Assembly (NCBI GenBank): GCA_963853835.1
Contig: OY970825.1
Span: forward strand, 36,800,908-36,864,907
Length of the DNA: 64,000 bases
Origin: Calendula officinalis
Lineage: Eukaryota; Streptophyta; Magnoliopsida; Asterales; Asteraceae
Direction: 5' to 3'
The notes beneath the pieces were generated by a model that saw only the letters and a list, made by a program, of their open reading frames with translations, was not told the origin of the DNA and searched no databases. Shown in pieces: positions 23,714 through 33,689 of this stretch. The position numbers and the translations under genes were made by a program. Position 1 is the first letter of the stretch, and the number at the start of each line of letters is the position of its first letter.

Positions 23714-24724
23714 ATGAAATCCACTGGTTTTACTTTGTTCTTCATTGTTTTGTTTTCAATTCTCCTCGTTTCTTCGGCAGGAAGAACCCCTCACACAGCC
23801 GTTAAGTCCAAAACACAGAAACCGAAAGGTATGATTAGTCACATACATATATAAATGTACAGACTTATATATGTACATGATATATAAGAAAACGAGACAA
23901 ACATGCATGCATACATATAACATGTATTACTATATATGCAAGCAAGACGATAATGATAAATTTTCCAAAAGTGGGCAAAGTTTTTAGGTATAAGTGGGCA
24001 AAGAGTGAGTTTATTTTTTTTCCAATGTCAAATTGTAACACAAATTAATCAAACCAGTTTTAGTTTAAAGAAAGTAAAATCGTAAACAAAATCAATCAAA
24101 ATAGCTAAACTCGCATTCTTGGTTATATCGAGAATAAATTTTTTGAAATTTAGCAATGTAAAAAATAGAATTCAAATTTTTTATAGTGCTCGACTTTGTA
24201 TATAAAGTACATCTTCCTAAATAATCATAAATTTCAAATACTTTATTAAAGTGTTATGTCACTAATTGTACTATTATACATTTGCCATTCAAAATTCCGT
24301 TAAAAAACTATTCATAAAACAATAACGGCGTTAAATTGCATGCATCAACACCAGCGCAGCTGGTAAACATTCAATGCATTTTACAGCAGGTCCAGTGTTT
24401 GACCCTTGCTGGAGGCAATTTTTTTAAAATAAAGTTTTTCCTTCTTTTTAAGCCAAACATTGTCATTTCTTAGCCCAAATTATTCAAGCTTTTTTTTTCT
24501 TTCTTAGCCTAAGTATTTTAAGTCATTTTCTTTATTTTTCTTTTTATATTCTTAATTTTTTTGTACAAATCAATAAATGACAAATTTAAATAAGTTTATA
24601 AAGCATATTTTTTATATAAAAATATAATATATCTTTATAAACTCTAATTTTTATAATTCAAATCAAGTAATTAAATCATAAGAGTTTGGTATAGTTGAAA
24701 TAATAATTTAGAAAGTAATGCGAG

Positions 24725-24782
<58 letters not shown>

Positions 24783-25904
24783 TAATAATAATAATAATAA
24801 TAATGTGTCACTAAAAAATGATGGAGAATATTAATATACACTATCATGCTTATAAACATGATAAGATCAAAACTTTGATACTTCCTCCGTTTCAAAATAA
24901 GTGATACACTTTCTATTTTCGGGTGTTTTAAAATAAGTGATACACTTTCTATTTTGGGGTGTTTCAAAATAAGTGATACACTTTTGAACTTTCCTTATTT
25001 GGTAAAATATAGTGGGACCCATACCCACTAACTATCTCCTTTAATAAAGTGAAATGACTCATTTACCCTTACTTTTACATTTAAATATCATTAAACTCAC
25101 TTTAATCATAATATGTGGGTCACATCACTCACTAACTATCTAATTTAATCTAATTTAACCTCCATTACAATCTTTTTACCTCAAAGAACGTGAAGGCTAA
25201 TTTATATCACTTATTTTAAAACGTAGGAAGTATTATTATTTTTTTAGTTATCATTATATGATCCTCAATAGTTATTTTCTTTTATATATGAATATAAAAT
25301 TAAATCTGACATAAAAAAATGCATGCATAAAACCCGAAGCATCGCGCGGGCTTCATAGTCCTCGTTATAATACATGTGTAATCAAATAAATGTTATGTAT
25401 AACATTTTTACATCAAGAAAAATAGGTCAAGAGAAATGAAAAATTAAATGCGAATTAGATATAAAGAAATGATAAAAGGGATAAATTTTGTGTACATTAT
25501 ATTAAATTGTTTTTTTTTTAAAAAAAAAACATGAACTCATTATTATATGTTTCAATATATGATGTGTTAACCAATAGACTAAGACATAACTTGTATTAGC
25601 TATATATCGCTTATATGTTTTATATACTTAGGTATGCAAAAACAAAAATAGATAAACTAACTCATAAAAAATTTATACTAATCAGAAAAATTTCAAAGTG
25701 AACATATTTATGCCTTTTCCACTCTTTGGTAGCGTCCATGATGCATGCAATTGCATGTAATCATGCATCATGTATATTAAATTCTCTGTGTTTATGTTTG
25801 AAGGAGATGATCAAGTTGAAGGAGAAAAAGTAGCGCATACGGATAGCACGTGGGGCGGATCGTATGGTCCCTGGCCGCATCAACATAATCGTCGTCTTCT
25901 ATAA
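23714..25904 (+). CDS. Small secreted peptide precursor 2 (two exons, 71 aa)
   Basis: Exons 23714-23828 and 25804-25904 are joined over a 1,975-bp GT-AG intron, giving 71 aa in the same phase as gene 1. The signal peptide (residues 1-22) and the middle (GDDQVEGEKVAHTD) are almost unchanged from gene 1. The C-terminal core is STWGGSYGPWPHQHNRRLL: both cysteines of gene 1 (CPGC) are replaced by Ser and Pro, so any disulphide is lost, while GG, G, W and HNRRLL remain. The open frame is kept through both exons despite about 1.1 kb inserted in its intron, which suggests it is still functional or only recently freed. Function unknown. Confidence 0.72.
24726..24804 (+). repeat. (TAA)n microsatellite
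   Basis: About 26 TAA/AAT triplets with one interruption near 24777. Minus-strand open frames across it translate to tyrosine and leucine runs and are not genes. It lies inside the intron insertion of peptide gene 2. Confidence 0.95.
24881..25230. mobile_element. Stowaway-type MITE, copy 2
   Basis: Ends CTTCCTCCGTTTCAAAATAA and its diverged complement, flanked by TA. Its first about 36 bp (TTTCAAAATAAGTGATACAC and following) is repeated three times in tandem, making it longer than copy 1. Confidence 0.75.
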
Positions 25905-26465
25905 GCGTACTCTATGGTTGGATCAATTCATCTATGTGCTATGTAATGGTTGTACTCCTACTAATATGAATAAATAATGAAATAAATTATGGTCTTTATG
26001 TTTTGACAAACGGGTATATATGGAACGTACGTTGAAGATTGTTATTTCATGAAAAATGCTTAAAGGTTCCAAATTCAAAGTATTGAAAAAAATAAAAAAA
26101 ACATTTCCTTGTAGTCATTAAAATTCACATGCAACGTCTCCAAATTATCTGTAAAATAAGTGACCCAACTCACATTCGTTAGATTGAAAAGCATATCGAA
26201 AACTTAGATTAGATTAAAAGAATTATTTCTATTCAAACAAGAAAAATGTTCTAGTTAATGATCCACTATACCTCATGCCACTAGAAAACGGTAGGAAAAC
26301 ATATATTGAAAAAAAAAGTGTTGTAGTTTTCAAAGTTTATCAGTATAATTAAAAAAGAGATTAATATCTTAACAGTTTTCTAATATTAATATTTGGTGAT
26401 TTAATTCAAAATAGACAAAAATGACTTAATCAATGGATGATAAGAATACGGATATTCTTTTGAAT

Positions 26466-26748
26466 GTCAAACATAATTTAGTGATAAAAATAGCTAGAAA
26501 CTAGAAATTACAATGCAAATAAATAAAAAATATCATACTCACGAGTCACGAGTCACGAGTCACTGACTATGCAAGAAGACAACTCGCACCTTACAAAAGG
26601 CAGCTCAGTTTCGTGATTTTTGACATAAAAAAAAGGGGCTGCTCCAAACAAACCACTACACTGGCATATGGTTTATTTAGTTTTCAAGTAAAATCCTTTT
26701 ATTTAAATAAGAGTTAATTAAACAACGATGCTTTAGATTTATATCATA
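26466..26748. other. Short gene-free spacer after unit B
   Basis: AT-rich; a CACGAGT triplication sits near 26540-26562. Nothing else recognisable. Confidence 0.4.
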
Positions 26749-29395
26749 CTAGGTTATAACCCGTGAAGAATCACGGGATGTCACTCTTTATACTGATCAT
26801 TAAGAATATATGATACATAATTTTATACCAGATTTAGTTTGACCTGTATTATATTTTTATCGTATACAACAAAAAGGAAACATATTCATAACGGGACCAA
26901 GTGGGTTGCAAAACTGGTAATAACATTTGAATGATAAATATCGAAATATAACTAAAAGGAAGTCCAACATTCAATGACAAATTATCAAAGATGTTTAACA
27001 AAAAAAATCAAGATAAATTTCTAAAAACTTCTTTAAATACAACGTTTGAAGTTTTATTCGTCACACCGCCATCTTTATCTTCTTTTAAAATCTTCAATCC
27101 TTTTCTGCTTTTTTCGATCCACCAAAGTCAGTACATTCCTTCACTTTTGAGTTTGCTCCTAAACAAATCTTTTGATGGTGTTCGGTTATCTTGAACGACA
27201 CGGGATTTGTACAAAGAGATGCACCAGTTATGTAGTAATCTTTGTCTTGCTTGAGAGTAGTTTTCAAATAGCCTATATTTTTGTTCAAAACATAGGCCTG
27301 GATTTTGGATCCCTATAACATTTAAAAAAAACAGTAATGTTAAGTAACAAAATACAGTAACAATATTAACAGTGTTGTTTTAATTAATTTATTCGGTATG
27401 TACCTCCTCATCCATTAAAATCATCTCTGTTGCATAAATTTTGGTTTTAATATAGCGGTCATATTGTAGCCATAACCGAATTACACGCACTTTGAGTGCA
27501 AAACAATCTTTGTTATCATGGAGTTGGTTGATTAGCACAATTTCGTTAGAAGACATGTTTAATCACGAATCCTAAAAAATAGATATATAATGTTAGTATT
27601 AATAAAAGATTCAATTTGTTTGTTAAATAAAAATAATTTAATCGGAAAAAAATAGTGAAAATTGAAACAACGCTATTGACTGTATCCCTCATTGTATCCT
27701 GCATTTTAAGTATTAGTTTGATGTACTAACATTATAAAACTGTGTTAGTTGAAGTAAAAAACACCCATAGAAAACAGTTTATAATGAACTGGTATACATA
27801 AATACGAAACCTTATAAATAAAGAAAAAAACATATATATAATGTTAGTATTAATAAAATATTTAATTTAATTGTTAAATAAAAATCATTAAATCGGAAAA
27901 AAATAGTGAAAATTGAAACAACGTTATTGACTGTATTCCTCAGTTTGATGCAGGTGATATACAACTGTGTTAGTTGAAGTAAATAACATACATAGAAAAC
28001 AGTTTATAATGAACTGATATACATAAATACGAAACCTTATATTTTTGTATTTTGATTTTTTAAAAATCTATTATACATAAAAGACTGCTATCATTCTGAT
28101 ATATTACAAAATTGATGAAACCCGAACTGTGTATGAAAACATAAGTTCAAGTAACAAACAAAGTTAGAAAACAGGTGCATAATGAACTGATTTACACTTA
28201 AAAAAAACCTAATATTTCCGAATTTTAATTTTTTTGTGCATAAGTAAATAAAAAACAATACACATAAAAGACTGATATTATTACGATACTTACAATTTTA
28301 TGAAACTGAAACTATTACTGCAAATATTTGCTTTTTTTTAACAGGTTGAATGAAGGAAATATGCATGAAATAAAAAATATTGAACACTGGATTATGGAAC
28401 CCAGAAAAACTGACAGATTTGAACGATGAAGGGATACAAACCTGATTATTTTGCGAATAAGGTAAACTCTAATAATGAAGACTACTGTTTTTCGCTAAAA
28501 AACTGAAAAGTATGGAGGGTATATAAAGGATGGGGTTTTTTAAAAAGTAGCTTGATAAATTACGGTAAGTGGTTTTTTAATTTAATATCCAATAATCATA
28601 ATCCCTAAAATATTGTAGAGATGATTGGAAGTGGTTAATATTTTAGCGATAATTAGGGAGTATTAGCATTTAATTTTAAAACAGATACATATATTTACAT
28701 AACGAAATATTCTTTGTTTAAAAAGATTCCAAAATTTCAAAAAGTGTGAATATTGAATTTTCATAAGGCGTAATAAACTTATTTAGGGAATATATATTTA
28801 TATCTTGTTGTGAATATGAACTGGTGATTTAAAAAAAATATTTATTCCACATTTTTTTAAACAAATTTACAGGTACAACATATATTTCGTATTTCTTACC
28901 AATATATTTTGGCCATTTTTTAATATTACTAGTTGAAGATTTGAAATTATGTTTAAATATGGGTCAGTGTTTGACTCTTTAAATACGAAATTGGGAAGTT
29001 TATTTCGGTAAATATTTTTAATTATGTTTAATTACAGCTAAAATATTTATCTTCAATTGATCAATCTGCAGATTTGAAGATGAAAATAAACATTCAAGTA
29101 TTCAAGCTACAAATATGGGTCAGATCTGCAGATTTTAAATAATTTTTTCGGATTTAATATTTAAAGAGTCAAACACTGCATTTTTGGTAAGTTAGTTATT
29201 TTTGCAGGCTATTTTGTATTTAAACCTGCATACATGGCATGTTTGTTATTTCCAGCGATTTTAAATGTAAATAATTATTTAATATGGCCGAATTAAATAA
29301 TTGAAAAAGCTATGAAATTGCCACGTGTATATCTTGGATATTAGAGTGTCCACGTGACCACCTATCAAACCTTGTTTTATTATTATATAGATAGA
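26749..29395 (-). mobile_element. Minus-strand Helitron carrying an RPA-like ORF
   Basis: The 3' end lies at the left. CTAG (26749-26752) is followed inward by the hairpin AACCCGTGAAGAATCACGGG, the same hairpin family as the 3' end at 21942. The 5' end lies at the right: read on the minus strand it is TCTATCTATATAATAATAAA with GGTCACGTGGAC soon after, a typical plant Helitron start. Helicase sequence is absent. The one coding region is the RPA-like gene at 27094-27556. Confidence 0.7.
27094..27556 (-). CDS. RPA70-like single OB-fold protein, spliced (123 aa), on Helitron
   Basis: Minus-strand exons 27404-27556 and 27312-27094 are joined over a 91-bp GT-AG intron (GAG/GTACATACC donor, TTATAG acceptor). 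They give one uninterrupted 123-aa frame starting MSSNEIVLINQLHDNKDC. Residues 8-52 match the start of plant RPA70 proteins (FALKVRVIRLW, then ATEMILMDEE). Residues 53-99 match the following strands (GSKIQAYVLNK, then DYYITGASL, then SFKITEHHQKI). Full RPA70 is over 600 aa, so only the first OB-fold is present. RPA70 proteins bind single-stranded DNA, and such ORFs are frequent Helitron passengers. Whether it is translated is unknown. Confidence 0.6.
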
Positions 29396-29399
29396 TTGT

Positions 29400-30865
29400 A
29401 ACTTTAATCTTACTCTTTTAAGAGAAATGATATTTGATCTTACCATTTAGTCTTTTAAATATGATAAAAATAGTCTTTATTTTTAAAATATTTGTCATAT
29501 TTAATCTTTTAAGCTAAATGATATACAACTATCCATGAATTAAGTACATATCCACTTAAATACACACACTTGATCTTCTTCCCAAAAATCAAAACCCTAT
29601 AAATCATTTTAATTTTTAACAAGAACCATTGGGAAATTAGAAGCATCTTGAATATCATAATCTTCACAGTCGATGAATCTAGAAAACTCGTCGGCCGTGA
29701 ATGAATCTATGGTCTCTGGCGAAGTTAGTATTTCTTCTCCGGACAATCAGACGGCGGCGGCTGCAGAAAAGCCACAGAAAAGGAAGCAAAATTTAGCCGG
29801 CATTGAAAATAAATTGTGATTTTGAAGTTTAATTTATTAATCAGAGTAGTTATTTGACCGGATTTCTTTTATAATAGTGAAATCCACATAACTCGAAATT
29901 GATTTCATGCTATATGAAGCGAGCATCAAAAAACCTCTTTTAGCATGTACTATTATAATAGTGGGGTTAGGGCTTGCTTTATTGAAATAAAAACTAAAAT
30001 TAAGTTAATTTTAAAAGTTTTAAAATTTTTCAATATATAGATCCAGATGCAGAGGTGATTGCTCTATCACCCAAGACATTAATGGCTACAAAGCGATCTT
30101 TTTGTGAAATTTGCAATAAGGGATTTCAAAGAGACCAGAATTTACAAGTCCATTGAAGGGGACACAATTTGCCATGAACAAAGAGCAAGCAAAGAGATTA
30201 GGAAACGAGTCTATGTATGTCCTCAACCATCATGTGTTCATCATGATTCATCAAGACCTTTGGGCGATCTCACGGGGATCAAGAAACATGAGGGCATGTT
30301 TGGGAAAGCTTATTTATGAGGCTTTTTAAACTTATTAGTTTATTAAGCTTGAATATTGCTTTAATATTTGAGTTTAATAAGCTAATACATTTAAAACCCT
30401 CTTACAGGTCTGAAAGGGGTTTTGGGTTAGTAAAATTGGTGATTCATGAACAAAGGTTCTTCCGGTCAAATCTAGATCTTGAAAGAGGAAAATCGACAGT
30501 GAAGATTATGATATTAAAGATGCTTCTAGTTCCCCCATAGTTCTTGTTAAAATGATTTCTATGGTTTTGATTTTTAGGGAAGAAGAAGAAGTGAGTATAT
30601 TTAAGTAGGTGTGTATGTAATGCATGGATAGTTGTACATATATTTTGTTTTTAATTTTTTGTAAAATATAAATGGGAAAAGATGAAAGTACCCTCATGTG
30701 CAGGCGAGTTAACAGAAAACTTTAATACCATTTAGCTCAAAGGACTAAATGTGATAAAAATTTCAAAAATAAAGATTATTTTTGTCATTTTTAAAAGAAT
30801 TTGATCAAAATTGCAATATGGTACAAACGTAAAAGATCATTTTTGTAATTAACTCTTTAAATAAT
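29400..30865. mobile_element. Pack-MULE carrying an IDD zinc-finger gene fragment
   Basis: Long inverted arms: about 29400-29625 (ATCTTCTTCCCAAAAATCAA near its inner end) pairs with about 30555-30865 (TTGATTTTTAGGGAAGAAGA). The outer part of the right arm (TTGTAATTAACTCTTT) is related to the MULE at 5641. Between the arms lies a host gene fragment with its intron, the definition of a Pack-MULE. The left outer end abuts the Helitron at 29395, and no target duplication could be read. Confidence 0.75.
29673..30300 (+). pseudogene. INDETERMINATE-domain (IDD) C2H2 zinc-finger fragment
   Basis: Exon 1 (from ATG 29673) reads MNLENSSAVNESMVSGEVSI, then QKRKQNLAG, the usual N-terminus up to the basic stretch. 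The next exon starts at 30041 after TATAG and reads DPDAEVIALSPKTLMATKR, then FCEICNKGFQRDQNLQVH. This is the first C2H2 finger and the signature of plant IDD transcription factors. In the next frame come KEIRKRVYVCPQPSCVHHD and LGDLTGIKKH, the second finger. Lesions: Arg to stop directly after QVH, Trp to stop in NLPW, and a frameshift between the fingers. Coverage ends at GIKKH, so fingers 3 and 4 are missing. It is a captured, non-functional fragment. Confidence 0.88.
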
Positions 30866-31267
30866 TTATGCGCAAGTTATCAAGCAAATTTAGTGTTCAT
30901 AGTGCATTTTAGCACTATGATATTTGTATTAAAGTTATAATTAGATGTTAAAACTAAATAGATACAGTATATAATTGATGTGTAAAAGATGATGAATATA
31001 CTTTATTTGGTTTCTAATCTGAGTGGTTAATAAAACGTAAAATAAAAGAAACACGCAATGGCGCAAATAATATTTGCAACTAATACCTTCATTATAATAT
31101 TTCAAAGAATTACAAGTGTAAAATAAACTAAGAAAACAAATCTTAATTAATACATTTGATAATAACAAATTAAAAAAAGTTAATTAAGATAAACACGGGT
31201 CAACATGATCAAGTACACAAAAATCACACAAGTACAAACGATGTAACATGTTGTCTAATGTAAGAAA
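30866..31267. other. Gene-free spacer
   Basis: AT-rich. 31200-31267 (AAAATCACACAAGTACAAAC and following) is the counterpart of about 5205-5250 downstream of unit A. No gene. Confidence 0.4.
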
Positions 31268-32001
31268 CGAGGATTATTCATGCCGCGCGTTGCTGCGGGG
31301 TTTAAAGCATACATTTTTATGTTAGGATTTATATTTCATTTATTTGATTTATTATTTTGTATTCACAAGCAAATTTATCAAATTTATGTCCGCATTTTAT
31401 TTTATACATTAAATTACCATTCATAAATAAAAGTCATTGATACTTGATTAAAATTATATGTCCACTTAATTTATTTTAATTTATTTTTAACTTATTGTTT
31501 AATTAATTTCAATTTAAATTTAATTCCTTAACTGATAAAGAATTAAAAAAAAAAAGAAACATGAAAACTACACGAATATATCAAAACTTATTAATCGTAA
31601 TATTTTACATAGCATCCAAATAATAAAATATTACATATAAAATTGAATTATAAATTATAAAAGTGGGCTAAAATAAGTAATTTATTGGAGTTTTGGATGA
31701 TCAATATTTTATGTAACTAAAAATTAAATAATTTGTTTAATAAATATAAATTGTAGAAGTTTAGGGTTAAAAGTTGAAAATACAAATGAGGAAAACAGAA
31801 TTGTTCCCGCTCGGAATCGAGCATGGGACCTAAGCTAAGCAACCTTATAACCTTAGCTAAGTAGCAATTGCCACTAAGACGCAGAGGCTTTTGTTTTCAA
31901 TTCCCTGTTTTCTATATTTTATACTATATATTCAGGCGCATTTTAGCAGATTACTGTTCATAGTGCATCTTTAGGTATCGTAATTGTACTATATAATATG
32001 A
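31268..32001 (-). mobile_element. Minus-strand Helitron-like element ending in CTCG
   Basis: On the minus strand it begins TCATATTATATAGTACAATT (right side) and ends in hairpin CCCGCAGCAACGCGCGG, then CATGAATAATCCTCG before T. The paralogous spacer (about 5240-5265) is the empty site, with insertion between A and T as for Helitrons. Its terminal CTCG matches the element at 24259-25364. It carries a minus-strand tRNA-like block (about 31800-31885). Confidence 0.65.
31800..31885 (-). mobile_element. tRNA-like SINE remnant
   Basis: On the minus strand: TAGTGGCAATTG (box A-like) and ATGCTCGATTCCGAGC (box B-like), about 50 bp apart, in the order of a tRNA-derived promoter. No closed cloverleaf and no target duplication seen. 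Confidence 0.4.
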
Positions 32002-32087
32002 TCTATCTCCAAGTTTAATTACGTTTGTAAGAAGTCTTCTATATATATGCTTGGATTGTGGAATATTCTTCTTCACTATGATTGGTT

Positions 32088-32433
32088 TACGCATGTGCAC
32101 GGTCAAAAACCAACCAAACCGACATGGACCGACTGGTTTTGGCCAGACCGAGGACCAAACCGATGATGATCGGAACCGAACCAAACCGGACAGAGAACCG
32201 GCCGCAACCGAACTGAACCGAGAACCGAGGTAATGTCTTCGACTTTTTGGGTTTTTCTCAGTTTTTGATCGAATCGAACCGCTTGGAACTGAACCGGCTG
32301 GAACCAAGAGCCGATTTTTCATTAAAATTAGAACCGGGAACCGAACCAATGTAGCACAGTTCGGTTCCGTTCAGTCTGGTCCGGTCCGATTTTGCGGTTC
32401 CAGTCGGTTATTGGTCCAATTTGCACTACCCTA
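32088..32433. mobile_element. hAT-like MITE, 8-bp target duplication
   Basis: Flanked by GATTGGTT (32080-32087 and 32434-32441). The paralogous spacer near 5340-5350 lacks the insert. The interior is made of degenerate ACCGAACC / GGTTCGGTT words, like the CCCGAACC-rich element at 22386. Open frames inside are translations of these words. Confidence 0.7.
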
Positions 32434-32574
32434 GATTGGTTCATGTGTATGATCAATAGTATAGATTGTAGTAGCATGTTCAATCTGTGTTTGATAAATG
32501 TCAAACCGAATCTTGAAGACATTCAAATACTGAAGGACTATTCCTTATGAAGAACTCCGAAGTTTTCTGCACAT

Positions 32575-32994
32575 GACTTATCTTTATCTTTAATATATAT
32601 AATGGATTTGACACATTCCCAAATTAGCAACGTTTAATTTTCAGCCAACACATTTAATAGTTATTTCGGGACACATTTGTGTTTATAAAAAATATGCACA
32701 ATGCATGACTTGAAGTCGCAACATTGTGCGTTACTATCAGAATCCACTAACGAATTAAGCTACTAGACCATATGTTTTTTATTATTATTATCTTTACTAA
32801 TTTCCTAAACTTTAAAAAGTTATAATTACCACTACCACCTCCATCACCATCACCATCACCATCCGCGACCACCACCACTCATCAATTGATTCGCTCCAAA
32901 TCCACCCAATTGTAAAGTCTATACGCACCACGCCGCAAAATATAGTTACATGGTCCCTGTCATCGCATTGTTCAATGTACATATACCCTGCTAG
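32575..32994 (+). mobile_element. Duplicated spacer segment and Helitron 3' end
   Basis: 32580-32775 copies 12720-12940. At 32930-32994 AAAATATAGTTACATGG leads into CATATACCCTG and CTAG before T, a decayed relative of the Helitron 3' end at 12566. A CACCATCACC run lies at 32840-32880. No gene. Confidence 0.5.
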
Positions 32995-33243
32995 TATATA
33001 TAAGCATGTAATAATTATATCGTAATCATGGAATTTACCCAAATCGTTGAATAAGGTATATAAAATATATATTGTTGGATTTGAATATTTCGATCTTAAA
33101 AACTCAAAAAAATGAAGTTTTAGCACAATTTAAAGTCAAACACCGCCGTTTGTTTACCCTTTCCTTGTTTGACAAACGAGGATGATGAAAGAGTGAAAGA
33201 CCATGTCATTCAGTTTGACAATAATATTAACTACCCGGCCTCT

Positions 33244-33251
33244 TTATAAAT
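33244..33251 (+). promoter_or_regulatory. TATA box of peptide gene 3
   Basis: TTATAAAT, 51 bp before the ATG, the same spacing as in the other two family members. Confidence 0.5.
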
Positions 33252-33294
33252 CAAAGCACAACACTTAATTAAACACCGAACACGGTTTCCAAAA

Positions 33295-33682
33295 ATGAAG
33301 TTCAATGGTCTTACGTTGATCTTAATTGTTCTTTCTATACTTGTCATGCTTTCTTCAAATGGAAGAAACCTTCAAGCCAGTGCACAAAAACCGAACCCCG
33401 CAGGTATGATCAATACAGAACAAGTCTTATATACAAAACCAGATAACCAATTTTTGTCTTTGTGAATATGAATTTGGGTAAGCTAAAAATGCAATTGATG
33501 TGAAATTAAATGCAATTTAGTCTCAACCATGGATCATCTAGATTTAAAGGGTGAAATTAGTTATGCGTGTTCTGTATATAAAGTTAATTTTGTATTGATT
33601 TTTTTCAAACGTAGAAGATGCAACTAAAGGTAAGCTACCTCATGGAGAGTGGGGTGGTTGTTGGGGTTGCTGGACAAAGTGA
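33295..33682 (+). CDS. Small secreted peptide precursor 3 (two exons, 58 aa)
   Basis: Exons 33295-33403 and 33615-33682 are joined over a 211-bp GT-AG intron (GCAG/GTATGATC donor, AACGTAG acceptor), giving 58 aa. Residues 1-22 are a signal peptide (MKFNGLTLILIVLSILVMLS), followed by GRNLQ, matching GRTP in the paralogues. The tail is EWGGCWGCWTK and stops where the others continue with PHHHNRRLL. It keeps the intron phase, the GTATGAT donor and the G-G-C-x-G-C-W core. It is the most diverged member and has by far the shortest intron, perhaps closest to the ancestral structure. Function unknown; a secreted peptide is inferred from the signal sequence and size. Confidence 0.72.
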
Positions 33683-33689
33683 CTCGTTT

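Larger units (their letters stand above)
24259..25364 (+). mobile_element. Helitron-like insertion ending in CTCG, within the intron
   Basis: Unit A lacks this segment. The right end has a Helitron-style hairpin (CCCGAAGCATCGCGCGGG) and then CTTCATAGTCCTCG before TT, that is CTCG instead of CTAG. The left end is probably TCACTAATTGTACTATTATA. The same kind of end occurs at 31268. Nested inside are a tRNA-like SINE block (about 24343-24425), a TAA microsatellite and a Stowaway MITE. Confidence 0.55.
13490..26465. repeat. Tandem peptide-gene unit B, inflated by insertions
   Basis: Paralogue of 1-5010. Same order of anchor sequences, but roughly 8 kb of extra DNA. Insertions relative to unit A include a Stowaway MITE (13523), a SINE (13856), a MULE (14049), a Helitron complex (16187-21942), a hAT MITE (22386) and an intron insertion (24259-25364). 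Confidence 0.8.

Noticed and set aside
24671..24967. Minus-strand open frame with Tyr and Leu runs
   Set aside because: It is the translation of the (TAA)n microsatellite and part of a MITE.
32051..32522. Open frames on both strands with RxxPNRxG-like repeats
   Set aside because: They translate ACCGAACC words inside the hAT MITE at 32088-32433.
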